Shown: positions 36,615-46,506 of the stretch, one piece after another
How the letters are laid out: every line of letters starts with the position of its first letter
Numbering within the stretch: the stretch's first letter is position 1
From: Paenibacillus prosopidis
GTDB taxonomy: Bacteria > Bacillota > Bacilli > Paenibacillales > Paenibacillaceae
Direction: 5' to 3'
Assembly (NCBI RefSeq): GCF_003337375.1
Contig: NZ_QPJD01000002.1
Location: 1-64,000 of the forward strand
Length of the DNA stretch: 64,000 nucleotides
Made by a program: the position numbers and the translations under genes
Notes under the pieces: model-generated
Told to the model about the DNA's origin: nothing
The model's input: the letters and a program-made list of their open reading frames with translations, nothing else
Database searches by the model: none

Positions 36615-38252
36615 TCAGTCTATCGCTTCTTTTTGTAAGAAACCCAATCGGGTCAATCTGTTTTTTATCATTTCGCCTACTATAGTAGGGCTAAATTGAG
36701 AGCGGATTGTATTCTGACCGGCTCTTGCGATAGTATCACGCCAATCAGGCACTGCTACCAGGTCCATCATATAATCGGCCGCATGATCAAGATCCGGCTC
36801 AGCCCAAGTTTGATATGCCTCATACGGTCCGTAGTTCTCGCCGACCTGTACTAAACGATAATTTACAGGACAAGAATTAGTATTGTTCATAAAATCTGTA
36901 TTACCTGACCAGTTTGTTCCAATCACAGGCTTACCTAAATACATCGCTTCGGCAAGCCCAAGTCCGAAACCTTCGGAACGGTGTAATGAAATGAAGCAAT
37001 CTGTGCATGCAATGAGGCCATTCACTTGGTTTCTAGGAAGCACTGCATCGATAATATGAATATTTCCATAACCGGAACTAAGATCTCCGAGAACCTGTAT
37101 ATCTTTAGGGCGAAGAGCGGAATTATTTACTTTGATCACCAGACCAACACTGGTGTCATCTGGAGCAAAGGCCTTTCGAAAAGCAAGGATCGCACCCTCA
37201 GGATTTTTCCGTTCCCTAAAGCTCGAGGTGTCGTACATCGTATAAAACAGAAATTTATCATGCGGTAAACCGAATGTATCCCTGTTGATTAGTGGATCTT
37301 GAGAGACTTCGATACCGTGTGGGATACGTACTACAGGTACTTTAGATTTTCGGGATATACTGTCGGCTACAAACATGGTAGGAGCCCATACTTCTTGAAC
37401 AAATTGAAATGCTTCACAGAATATTTCTGGAAATTCTGGGAGCTCCCAGTGCCAGTAACCGATATTATAACGTTTTTTTGCCAATCCATTTCCATAATAA
37501 TCCATGGCTATATCCATCCACTCTGCATTCATGTGGAACAGATTTACCATAAATCGAACATCTTGAGATTCTTTATGTGACCATGTGATGTCTCTTGATC
37601 GAACGACCGACAGGGGATAATTTAATATGCTAAACGGTATGCCGGTGTGATCCAAACACCTGGCTGCCAGTTGCCCTGACTCCCCTAAACCAATTTCAGA
37701 ACGGATATATGCAATCAGGTTAACCCCCCTTTTTCCCACATACTGTTCCACGGGTTGGTCTCCTAATTCTGCCTCTGGTAATGCCTGTTGTAGTTGATTT
37801 TCTAATTCTTCCTCTGTTAATATCTGTTGGGATTGATCTCCTATTTCTTCCTCTGTTATTACCTGTTGGGATTGATCTCCTATTTCTTCCTCTGTTATTA
37901 CCTGTTGGGATTGATCTCCTATTTCTTCCTCTGTTATTACCTGTTGGGGTTGATCTCCTAATTGTTCCTCTGTCCTTCGTAGACGTGGCTTGCTGCGTAC
38001 TATTTCACGATGTTTACTTTTTTTTTGCTTTCGTTCCTTCTTGGTTCGAGTTCCACTTCTGCTGGCATGGGCGAGCTGGAGCATAGCCAGATACAGATAT
38101 TTTCGCATCATAGCATCACCTCTTTTAGAAAGCACGATCTGTCCCTTGCGCTTCCCCGAAGTGCTTACGGCTAGTTTCCTAGCATTTATACCGCGCTTTC
38201 TAAGTTTCACTTTCTTATTCTGTTTAGGTTTCACCGCCACTGCCATAGTCAA
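36615..38252 (-). CDS. GT-B glycosyltransferase with repeat-bearing N-terminal extension
   Basis: 545 residues. From about 175 on it is a close relative of the 395-aa enzyme at the island edge: RGVNLIAYIRSEIGLGESGQ, GYWHWELPEFPEIF, WAPTMFVADSISRKSKVP, DCFISLHRSEGFGLGLAEAM and GTNWSGNTDFMN. The first 174 residues are unusual. Residues 20-64 (GKRKGQIVLSKRGDAMMRKY, LYLAMLQLAHAS) resemble the C-terminal Transposase_20 domain of IS110-family transposases. A Lys/Arg-rich stretch and six degenerate 13-residue repeats follow. The simplest reading is a gene fusion with a transposon fragment. Catalytic motifs are intact. Confidence 0.85.
   Translation of the reverse strand: MTMAVAVKPKQNKKVKLRKRGINARKLAVSTSGKRKGQIVLSKRGDAMMRKYLYLAMLQLAHASRSGTRTKKERKQKKSKHREIVRSKPRLRRTEEQLGDQPQQVITEEEIGDQSQQVITEEEIGDQSQQVITEEEIGDQSQQILTEEELENQLQQALPEAELGDQPVEQYVGKRGVNLIAYIRSEIGLGESGQLAARCLDHTGIPFSILNYPLSVVRSRDITWSHKESQDVRFMVNLFHMNAEWMDIAMDYYGNGLAKKRYNIGYWHWELPEFPEIFCEAFQFVQEVWAPTMFVADSISRKSKVPVVRIPHGIEVSQDPLINRDTFGLPHDKFLFYTMYDTSSFRERKNPEGAILAFRKAFAPDDTSVGLVIKVNNSALRPKDIQVLGDLSSGYGNIHIIDAVLPRNQVNGLIACTDCFISLHRSEGFGLGLAEAMYLGKPVIGTNWSGNTDFMNNTNSCPVNYRLVQVGENYGPYEAYQTWAEPDLDHAADYMMDLVAVPDWRDTIARAGQNTIRSQFSPTIVGEMIKNRLTRLGFLQKEAID
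37740..37973 (-). repeat. six tandem 39-bp repeats in a glycosyltransferase gene
   Basis: Residues 94-171 of the 545-aa protein are six 13-residue units. The central two are identical (TEEEIGDQSQQVI) and the outer ones diverge (first TEEQLGDQPQQVI, last PEAELGDQPVEQY). They form an acidic, Gln-rich spacer, probably an extended or coiled linker. Confidence 0.92.
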
Positions 38253-38423
38253 GCAGCCTCCTTTTGCTTAAAGTTTAGCTCAGCTTATCATTTTTTCGTT
38301 TAACTTTTCTTCAGGATTTTTGTATTCGTCGGGGATTTTTTTCTAGAGTGTACCCATTTCCGCATTCCATTAGCTGCACGCTTGGCTCCATGCTTCCAAC
38401 AGGAAAGCTTTAGGGAAAGGGAC

Positions 38424-39798
38424 TAGTGCAGCCACGCTGAAATTATCCAACTGTTTCCAAACTGGTAAAGCCGGGTAAAAAAGATCGTAATTTTACTTCG
38501 GTTAGCCCAAGGAGGAGTATATGGTGATAACTGGACCCAATAAATCGGTCATTGCTGTCACTGAAATGCAACGTCATCTGCTGGAACAGTTGGTTCGACG
38601 TCATCGAACGCCTCAACCGGCTAAACGGGCTCGTGTCATTCTGGAATCTATGGATGGTCTTAGCAATAATACGATCAGCCGCCGCATTCCTTTGGAACGT
38701 CCCCAAGTCGGGGTGTGGCGCGAACGCTGGGTTAGTGCCTACGATCGGCTTTGCCTCATCGAAACCGAGCAGCCGGAGAAGCTGGAAGAAGCCATACTGG
38801 AGGTGCTTGCGGATGCGCCAAGACCAGGAGCGCCTGCTACCTTTACACCCGAACAGATCGTACATATTGTGGCGATCGCCTGCGAAGCGAACGAGGAATC
38901 GGAACGGCCCGTGAATCACTGGACACCTCGCGAAGTTCGGAATGAGGCAGTGAAACGCGGCATCGTGAACACCATTTCCTAGCGGCAAGTAGGGCGTTTT
39001 AAAAATCAGGCGGATCTTAAGCCACATCGCTGCCGTGGCTGGTTGAATGCTTGCCCCGAAGACCCGGAAGCCTTTACCGAACAAACTCGCACCGTCTGTC
39101 GGCTGTACCGGTATACACCGATCCTGCATGCCCTTGGCGTTCATGTGGTCTGTACCGATGAAATGACCGACATTCAAGCGCTAGAGCGCCTCTTTCCCAC
39201 CTTACCCATGAAACCGGGACTTGTTGAGAGACGGGAGTTTGAATATATTTGCCACGGGACGCAAAGTCTGATCGCCAACTTCGAAGTGGCAACCGGTCAT
39301 GTCATCGCCTCTACCATCGGTCCGACCCGGACGAAAGCCGATTTTGCCGCGCATTTGGAGCAGATGCTCGATCGGGATCCTGAAGGCGAGTGGATTATCG
39401 TAACCGATCAACTGAACACGCATAAATCCGAAGCAGTGGTCCGCGTCGTGGTGAAGTACTGCGGATTGGATGAAGAAGCGTTGGGTGAAAAAGGAAAAAG
39501 CGGCGTCTTGGCTTCCATGGAAAGCCGGGCAGCGTTTCTGACGGACGTTTCCCATCGTATTTGGTTTGTCTACACGCCGAAGCATTGTTCTTGGATCAAT
39601 CAAGTCGAAATCTGGTTCAGCATCCTGGTTCGGCGTCTGCTACTCCGGGGAAACTTCACGTCCGTTGATGATTTGAAACAACAGATCCTGAATTTTATTG
39701 AGTATTTCAACAAGACAATGGCTAAGCCGTTTAAATGGACCTATGCCGGAAAAGTGCTTCTAGTATAACTGTAGGAAGATTTCAGCCAAGCTGCACTA
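38424..39798 (+). mobile_element. IS630-family insertion sequence
   Basis: Bounded by 18-bp imperfect inverted repeats: GTGCAGCCACGCTGAAAT at 38426 and its partner ending at 39796, 15 of 18 matching. Each is flanked by TA (38424-38425 and 39797-39798), as expected for IS630/Tc1 insertion at TA. About 1.37 kb, with one transposase gene interrupted by a stop codon. Confidence 0.88.
38521..39768 (+). pseudogene. IS630 transposase with one in-frame stop
   Basis: Start ATG with AAGGAGG. The N-terminal helix-turn-helix part (KSVIAVTEMQRHLLEQLVRR) and the DDE domain (VVCTDEMTDIQALER; WIIVTDQLNTHKSEA; YTPKHCSWINQVEIWFSILV) are in the same frame. They are separated only by a TAG at 38980, within NTIS-stop-RQVGRF, and reading through it gives a normal-length protein of about 415 residues. 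A single base change would restore it. It is probably inactive unless the stop is suppressed. Confidence 0.9.
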
Positions 39799-39930
39799 GA
39801 TCAATCCATTTCTGTTCAACAAAAAGTGTTGCATTATGATTAATCTTAGTTAGAGTATGTACTGTTTGGACATTAGGTTATAGGATATCCAACCATTAGT
39901 TGTAAAAATCAGCTACTGTTCTATTGAAAA

Positions 39931-40098
39931 ATGCCTACTGCAAAAAGGCAACGTGCGAATCTCTGGAAGATTATGCGTATTAAGCGTCATTTTGATGATC
40001 CTGTCCGAGAAGCTCGGTGGTACAAAACTATGCCACATCTCTTTGCTAACTTTCAGCATATGCTAATCGAACCTAAGGCTTATACTAATGAAGAGTAG
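39931..40098 (+). CDS. possible 55-residue ORF, unknown
   Basis: ATG at 39931 to TAG at 40096: a basic peptide MPTAKRQRANLWKIMRIKRH followed by FDDPVREARWYKTMPHLFAN and a polar tail. Composition is protein-like, but there is no clear ribosome site and no family I recognise. It is the only candidate gene in the 360 bases between the IS630 and IS256 elements and may be a fragment. Confidence 0.25.
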   Translation: MPTAKRQRANLWKIMRIKRHFDDPVREARWYKTMPHLFANFQHMLIEPKAYTNEE

Positions 40099-40158
40099 GA
40101 ATAATATAGCTAACAATGAAAAAGGACGCCTAGTTTGAAAAAACTTAAGCGTCACAAG

Positions 40159-40536
40159 GATGGCGTAAAATAGTTTGTGTAAGGACGGGTTAAGTCTAGC
40201 ATATGACAAAAAAGTAGGGTACCCTTGGGATTGTCGAAGTCACCAAGGAGGAACCCTACTCAATGACAACTATACAACAAAACCCGTTCAGTGATCTACT
40301 CGAAAATACAATGCAAAGTTTTTTGAAAGAAAAGATTGAAACCCTGCTGAAGGAGGAGATCAAGAATTACTTAGGTGTGGAGCACCCGGAGGAGGCAAAC
40401 AGCCGCAACGGATATTACTGCATTTTCCAGGGGGATCCCCCATCCCCCCTGAACCTCGAAAGCCAATCATATCCATTGTCCCAATGGATATCCTACAACC
40501 CTAAAAACATAATTACACAAACATCTTGACACTACC
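40159..40536 (+). mobile_element. internally deleted IS256-family element with 8-bp target duplication
   Basis: 378 bp flanked by the direct repeat GTCACAAG (40151-40158 and 40537-40544), the 8-bp duplication IS256 elements make. Ends are imperfect inverted repeats sharing GTTTGTGTAA and, at the right, CTTGACACTACC. Inside, the first about 55 codons of an IS256/mutator transposase (40263 on: FLKEKIETLLKEEIKNYLGV, EHPEEANSRNGYY) lead straight into the 3' end sequence. The catalytic domain is absent, so the element can only move in trans. Confidence 0.85.
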
Positions 40537-40560
40537 GTCACAAGTTCATAAGCAACCTAT

Positions 40561-41148
40561 TTAGGAAAATTGAAAACATAATAAGCCGTTTTCGATTAGA
40601 CAAATACTATTACCCTCTTTCAAATTTAACTCATCTATTATTTTCGTCACATCAGGTACGAGGGAATTCCCATAATCGTGCCAACAAATAATCCCTCCTT
40701 TTCGTATTATTTGCCGGGCTAAACGAGTATCAAATAATACTCCCTCATAAGAATGATCACCATCGATTAAAATTAAATCTACTGCAGGAAGATCTTCCGG
40801 TGATAAATCCCTTGTACCGTTAGGTTTCAAAATAAGTTCAATTCGAGGGTCATCCTTAACATATTCTCCGGCTATCTGAGGTACTTCCACTTGCTGGATT
40901 GATACAGTAGTTTGAGTGCCAGGCAATAAATCTATTCCTATATATTTTTCGATCCAAGGACTATTGTCTAAGATACATTTTGCTGTTGCTCCACGCTGAA
41001 TCCCAAATTCAATTACTGTTTTAGGATGGAAAGTCCGAGAGAATGCAACTAGTGGCTGTGCATCGAACCCCATAAAGAGAGGAAGTTCCCCCTCGATTTC
41101 GCCGCTCCCAAAAATTTGAAAAAAAAGTTCCCTTCCTATTATGCTCAT
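40561..41148 (-). CDS. class I SAM-dependent methyltransferase (Methyltransf_24 / CmcI-like)
   Basis: 195 residues with the Rossmann motif TVIEFGIQRGATAKCILDNS, acidic LILIDGDHSYEGVLFDTRLA and GGIICWHDYGNSLVPDV. The IDGDHSYEGV pattern is that of the cephalosporin-hydroxylase-like/Methyltransf_24 group often found in glycan and O-methyl-sugar pathways. It is divergent from a decayed 333-aa glycosyltransferase gene. An intact paralogue (61493-62095) has the same position next to the intact copy of that glycosyltransferase. Confidence 0.85.
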   Translation of the reverse strand: MSIIGRELFFQIFGSGEIEGELPLFMGFDAQPLVAFSRTFHPKTVIEFGIQRGATAKCILDNSPWIEKYIGIDLLPGTQTTVSIQQVEVPQIAGEYVKDDPRIELILKPNGTRDLSPEDLPAVDLILIDGDHSYEGVLFDTRLARQIIRKGGIICWHDYGNSLVPDVTKIIDELNLKEGNSICLIENGLLCFQFS

Positions 41149-41390
41149 AATATTTTACCTCCATTTGAACTATTTTTCCCTTTTAAAACGATATATAAAT
41201 TTGCCGTCATCAAGACAGCCAACAATTTCTCCCCTTTTTGTACCACTATATGCGGAACATAGAGCAATTGAAATAATAACAAAGCCTAAATTAATAAGTA
41301 AGTTTCGAAACACAACCTTCAAAAACTTGCATAGAATATTCTGATTGCTTAAAAGAAATTATTTATAATAAGAAAGAATGCAGTGGGATA

Positions 41391-42253
41391 ATGCGTATTT
41401 TATACGTATCTGTACATGAGGTATTAGAGTATGATGAATTGAAAATGTTTACTTAATTAGGATACAAATGTTTTTCACATGGTGCATATTGCCGTCCGCA
41501 TTTAGGAAGTCCACTCCGCCCGCCTATTCCTGAAATGACCTATGATCCGCATTTCGCAAATTTGGTCGACCAAGCCCGTAAAGATAATCTACACCCTGAC
41601 TTGATCCAGGATAAGGACATCATAATCATTATGCATGCACCTTCGATCGTTATTAATAACTGGGAAAAGATAAAGCACAAACGGGTGATTTGGCGGTCCA
41701 TCGGACAATCGTTCGCTTCGGTCGAGCAAGTCCTCCAGCCATACCGAAATCAAGGCTTGGAAATCGTGTGGTATTCGCCTATAGAAAGAATGATTCCCGG
41801 TTACATTGGAGAAGATGCGGTGATCCGGTTTTACAAAGATCCCGCAGAATATCATGGATGGGTTGGGAATAAGAATCAGATCATGGCTTTAAATCAGTCG
41901 ATGAGGGAAAGAGCGATAGATTGCAATGCAATTACGATTTGTTTCATAAAACATGCAGCGGATTTCCAGTTAAATTATTTGGCCGAGGGAACGAGGGTTT
42001 ACCCGAGAGCGCAGGGGAATTGGACTATGAACAATTAAAGCAAGAGTTGCGAGAAAATCGCGTCTTTTTCTATACCGGTGTCACGAGTTATACACTTGGA
42101 TTTATTGAGGCATTTATGACCGGTATTCCCATTGTTTCCATTGGGGAAAAGCTAGGCAATCATGAGTTTTATAAACAGCAGACATTTGAAATTCAGGAGA
42201 TTATTGAAAACGGCAAGGAAGGAATCGTTTCCGACGATATTCAAGAGTTGCGT
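41391..42253 (+). pseudogene. decayed copy of the 333-aa glycosyltransferase
   Basis: Nearly the same sequence as the intact gene at 62278, from MRILYVSVHEVLEYDELKMF on, but with a TAA at codon 22 (41454). It also has a 5-base duplication (TGCAATGCAAT near 41923) that shifts the frame, and a 6-base loss removing TQ before VTSYTLGF. Homology stops at about 42250, where IS21 end repeats begin; a further 3' piece of this gene type lies beyond the IS elements at 44826. Confidence 0.9.
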
Positions 42254-42368
42254 ATTCCGGAAATGTTTAGCCACCCATTCCGAAAAATATTGGTCACCTG
42301 TTCCGAAAATATTTAGCCAGTCATTCCGAAAAATATTGGTTATTCATTCCGGAAATATTTAGCCACTT
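42254..42368 (+). repeat. five 23-bp direct repeats at an IS21 end
   Basis: Units start at 42254, 42277, 42300, 42323 and 42346, an exact 23-bp period. Two alternating forms occur: units 1, 3 and 5 contain AAAT(A/G)TTTAGCCA, while units 2 and 4 contain AAAAATATTGGT. All begin TTCCG. IS21 elements carry repeated transposase-binding sites at their ends, so this is the left end of the truncated element. Confidence 0.85.
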
Positions 42369-42473
42369 TTTCCTTCCAGTTCTCCTCTCAAAATGGTTAT
42401 CCAATTCAAGCAAAGGTGTATGACTCCGCAGAGCGAATGTCTTACGGGACACAGACGAAAGGAGTAAACACAA

Positions 42474-43156
42474 TGCCCAAACGAAGGAGGATAGCCTTGC
42501 CACGCGTTCTAGATTCTACGTACATGCCGAATCTGAGTTAAGTGAAAGAGCCATCGCCCGTAGTTTGTCACTTTCCCATGGTACGATCGGAAACATTCTT
42601 GTCCGCGCCGAGACGGCTGGTTTATCGTGGCCGTTGCCTGCTGATCTGGACGAACGAAAACTGGAGTCCATGCTTTTCCCTAAAGCACCTGGCAGGCCGA
42701 AGAAACGGACAGAACCCGACTGGAACCACATCTTCCAAGAGTCGAAGAAGAAAGGCGTCACCATGCAGCTCCTCTGGTTAGAATACAAGAGCCAGTATCC
42801 GGAGGGCTATCAGTACAGCCAGTTTTGTGAGCGGTTCAATCAGTGGAAGAAGTCGCTTCAGCTCTCATTAGGCCAAGAGCACAAGGCTGGTGAGAAGCTT
42901 TTCATTGATTATGCCGGGCCAACCATCCCCCGAAAATCCTTATTCGAACAATTGGACAAGCCGACCCTTCGGCCGCTTCCGCCGAAACCTTATGAATTTG
43001 CATTCTGGCGGGCTTCTCGAGTCAACATTGATTACCATATCACCGTTTAATACATCCACTACAGCGTGCCCTACACACTGGTTCAGCAAGAAGTAGATGT
43101 CCGGATCACGGAATCCGTTGTGGAGGTGTTCCATAAAGGCAAGAGAATCTAGTTTT
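42474..43156 (+). pseudogene. IS21 family transposase IstA, broken and internally deleted
   Basis: MPKRRRIALP starts in one frame. A second frame carries the helix-turn-helix SERAIARSLSLSHGTIGNIL and continues PADLDERKLESMLFPKAPGR, WLEYKSQYPEGYQYSQFCER and EKLFIDYAGPTIP (first part of the integrase core). The core is then missing, and the C-terminal beta-barrel part PPKPYEFAFWRASRVNIDYH follows, with a TAA, then YSVPYTLVQQEVDVRITES. No istB gene or right end is present. Confidence 0.85.
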
Positions 43157-43186
43157 TGCAAAAACTAGACAGCCACCTATAATTTG

Positions 43187-43225
43187 TTAAATTATTTTCT
43201 TTATAATACAAGCTCTACTTATAAA
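43187..43225 (-). pseudogene. 3' end of a methyltransferase gene cut by IS1380
   Basis: The reverse strand reads FISRACIIKKII then stop, nearly the same as the last residues (FISKACIIKKRS) of the intact methyltransferase at 47581. The IS1380 element begins at the next base, so it inserted into, or recombined with, a second copy of that gene. Confidence 0.7.
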
Positions 43226-44825
43226 CCTGAATTTCGAAAGTGAAGTCTCATAAAAATGTAAAAAAGTGCCCTGTTCTTTGGTAGAATGGTGTTTGACTAG
43301 AACACATCACCCAAAGAGAGGAGCACCTTTAAGGTGAAGTTTATCACAAAAATCGCAAATATAAAAACGGAATTTTCTATGAGAAATGCCACAAATATTG
43401 CAGGCAGCAAAATCATGCTCGCGTACCTCGAAAAAATCAAATTGGCGAAAGCTTTTCATGCACTAGGCTATGCTAAATCACCGAATTCCGTATTCCCAAC
43501 CTACCGAATTCTGCTTTATTTCATCGTTGGCTGGATGCTCGGCTGTGAACGCGTCTTCCACTTTCAGAGGCTTCAGAAAGATACATTAATGCGGCGGTTT
43601 CTTGGCGGCCGCTGTCCACACCATAGTTTGCTTTACAAGGAACTTGAGCGTCTTGGTAAGCAACGCCCTACGCTAAGCATTGACTTAAAAAAACTAAACA
43701 TGGAGATGGTCTCTCCTTGTTTACCACAAACGGTCATTCTCGACTTCGACTCCACCGTGGAGACTCTCTATGGCAATCAACAAGGCGCAGCTGTAGGTGT
43801 CAACAGCTACAAACCAGGTCGTAAAAGCTATCATCCCATCTTAGTTTATGAAGGACAATCACGGTTCCTGCTAAACGCTGAATTGCGCCCTGGCAATGTC
43901 CACAGTTCATCGGACGTACTGGCCTTCGCTGAGAAAACCTTGTCGCTGTTGTCCTCTCGTCCTGTAAGCTATGTTCGCTTTGACAAAGGCTTTGGCGGCG
44001 AGGCATTCTATAGCTTCTGGGAATCCAGAAAGATTGGTTACGTCGGCAAGATGAAATGGACAGAGCGATTACAAAAGTAGGTTCAAGCTTGCGAACACTG
44101 GTAACGTTTTGTCGATGAAGACTGGATTATTGAAGGCATTGTTTTGTGCTACAAGGCCACCTCTTGGGACAAAACACGTCGTGTGGCCGTTATTCGCAAA
44201 GTGCAACGATTTGAAACGGATCAATTACAGTTTGAACAAGACGGATTTCTCGATTTGCTTTGGCAATACGAGGCCATGGTAACCAGCGAAGCTTGGGAAG
44301 CCATTGATGTATGGCGATTCTACAACCAACGTTGCTGCATGGAGAACTACATCAAGGAAGCCAAACGCGGGTTCTCCATCCACCGCATTCCAACGGACGA
44401 TTTCGCAGCCAACGAAATGGATTTGCTCATTAAACTGTTCGCCTACAATCTGTTTGAACGTTTCAAACAAGATTGCTGTGAACCGGTTCATCGCCCTTTT
44501 ACCATTCAACGGTTCCGGCGTGAATTCTTCGAGTGTGCAGGCGTACTTGTTCGTCACGGGCGACAATTCATACTGAAAATGGCTGAACATTTTAGTAATC
44601 GATACATTTGGCTCCGAATCGAGCGGAAAATCATATTACTCGATTGACCGAAATAACCCAAAATAATACTTGGTAATGACGTTGCCCCTTTATGTGGGGA
44701 GGGGGATTGTACACGCTCAAATCCAACAAGCAGGACAAACTCACCGAAATCACTTACATAATTGGAAATATCGTCCTATAGGCTCTGCTTCAACCGCCCG
44801 CTAATATGGACTTTCGAAATTCAGG
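43226..44825 (+). mobile_element. IS1380-family insertion sequence
   Basis: A perfect 16-bp inverted repeat (CCTGAATTTCGAAAGT at 43226-43241, complement at 44810-44825) bounds 1600 bp with one transposase gene on the + strand. The 4 bases flanking each side (TAAA, TTGA) do not match, and the flanks come from different genes, so a rearrangement followed insertion. Confidence 0.88.
43334..44647 (+). pseudogene. IS1380 transposase with two in-frame stops
   Basis: The frame from GTG 43334 shows the IS1380 pattern: VILDFDSTVETLYGNQQGAA, GVNSYKPGRKSYHPILVYEG, YVRFDKGFGGEAFYSF and, downstream, RFYNQRCCMENYIKEAKRGF (catalytic Glu region). A TAG (44078) and a TAA 33 bases later break it, with the frame kept throughout. 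The gene is full length apart from these nonsense codons. Confidence 0.9.
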
Positions 44826-45031
44826 TTGAAATTCAAGAGATTATTGAAAACGGCAAGGAAGGATTCGTTTCCGACGATATTCTAGAGTTAAAAACATATT
44901 TGCATAATTTATTGTTAGACCATGGACTTGTCAAAACAATCAGTGAAAATGCAAGAAATAAAGCGATTCAATTGTTTGGAAAAGAAAACATAATACAACA
45001 ATGGGAACACTATCTGAGTAAAAGGAGATAG
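44826..45031 (+). pseudogene. 3' fragment of the 333-aa glycosyltransferase
   Basis: It resumes with VEIQEIIENGKEGFVSDDIL and runs to the natural end (NIIQQWEHYLSKRR). About 60 bases of it repeat sequence already present at 42186-42250 before the IS elements. The two pieces therefore either come from different gene copies or arose with a duplication during rearrangement. Confidence 0.85.
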
Positions 45032-45036
45032 TAAAC

Positions 45037-46014
45037 ATGGTACTTCCTTCAGGTGTTTTGTGGGCAGGACCCGTAAGCGATATCGAGGGGTATGGCAATG
45101 CATCTCGAAATTATATCAGAGCATTGCAACTTACCGGAATTGACCTGCAGATCAAGAACTTGGAGAAAATGATTTTCGCTTGATTTCCAATGCCCTAAAT
45201 TCTAATGACCCGTTGGGCGATACCCCGGTTTTAGTCATTCATGCACAGCCCGAATTTTTTGACAGAATAAAAAGGGCAATTTTATAACAAATATTGGATA
45301 TACAGTATTTGAAACAGACCGGATTCCTCAACATTGGGCAGATTTATGCAATGCGATAGATGAGATATGGGTGCCCACACATTTCAACTATGAAACGTTT
45401 ACCAAATATGGTGTCCAGCCTTCAAAAGTAAAAATTCTGAATCATGCCATCGATTGTGCGCAGTATGATAACATTTTTCCGCCATATCCTTTTCCTTCGG
45501 AAGTAAAGTCCTTTAGATTTTTATATACCTTAGCATTTGATTACCGGAAAGGATTGGATTTACTCCTTCCCAGCTATTGCGAAGAGTTTTCAAATACGGA
45601 AGATGTCAGTCTCATACTAAAGATTTATGTCCCTAACTGGAATAGTGAAGATAATGTTGCCGACGTGTTCTCTTCTTATATTCCAGTCAAAAATAACAAC
45701 CCCCATATCTACTTCATTATCGAAAAAAACACCTCGCGAAACTCTTTTATCGTTATATTCGAGCTGCACCTGCTATGTTACTACAGAAAGGGCGTTAGGC
45801 GGGGGATTGCCTCAGATGGAAATGATGTCTATGGGCAAACCGGTTATTTCCATAAACTGGGGTGGATGTACAGAATTTATGAATGACAGTAATTCCTTTC
45901 TGATAGCACCGGAACAGGAATTAGAACCGGTTCATTACAAGCTGCAAAAAACCAGACCCGGACTATATTTAGGGCATAAATGGGCAAAGGTAACCAAACA
46001 AAGTGTTAGGTAAA
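45037..46014 (+). pseudogene. decayed glycosyltransferase, copy of the right-edge gene
   Basis: It starts 5 bases after the fragment above with the same spacing as in the intact module (MVLPSGVLWAGPVSDIEGYG, NASRNYIRALQLTG). A deletion of about 18 bases and frameshifts follow, then HFNYETFTKYGVQPSKVKIL and LAFDYRKGLDLLLPSYCEEF, then a frame change to MEMMSMGKPVISINWGGCTE, FMNDSNSFLIAPEQELEPVH. It is a GT-B enzyme whose donor-domain end is present. Not functional as it stands. Confidence 0.88.
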
Positions 46015-46016
46015 TC

Positions 46017-46506
46017 ATGCGTAAAGCATTTAAGAAACATAAAAAGAGAGAAGAAATTGCTTTCAAAGCAAAACTCGATATAAAAAAAATAGATTATCGA
46101 TAGAAAGTATCGCCAAACAAATTATAGGATTGTTAGACTTACCCATTACACATGAAACTATTGTTACTAGGATAAACAGACCAGAAACTAATCCAGAATC
46201 TATTGTTACTACGATAAACAAGCTTCTTTATTTACCTGATAACCTTGAGTTCACCGTTCAAGTCTATAAGAACATTTTAGGACGGAACCTGATGAACAGG
46301 AGCTGCTACACAATTTATATGCTCTTCAGCGTGGAATAAGCCGGCTATATGTCATAATTCGAATTCTTAAATCAGAGGAATATCGCTCCATTTTATTCGA
46401 AAGTTTTACGGATATCACCTCGGAGATGATTATCCATGAAATATATAAGTTCAATTCTTTCCAGCCATTTGGGAAGGTTTCCAACAATCAAACGTCAAAT
46501 AAGTAG
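46017..46506 (+). pseudogene. DUF4214-like domain gene, frameshifted
   Basis: ATG at 46017 opens a Lys-rich start that soon stops. Further on, LPDNLEFTVQVYKNILGR continues, after a one-base loss, as EPDEQELLHNLYALQRGISR and LYVIIRILKSEEYRSILFES to TAG at 46504. The (L/V)Y-x-x-ILGR-x-PDE pattern is DUF4214, a domain often fused to surface-glycan glycosyltransferases. It follows the decayed glycosyltransferase, so it may be that protein's C-terminal part. Confidence 0.7.

Noticed and set aside
37781..38271. Leu/Val-rich + strand frames opposite the 13-residue repeats
   Set aside because: Antisense of the acidic repeats, which gives hydrophobic codons; no ribosome site.
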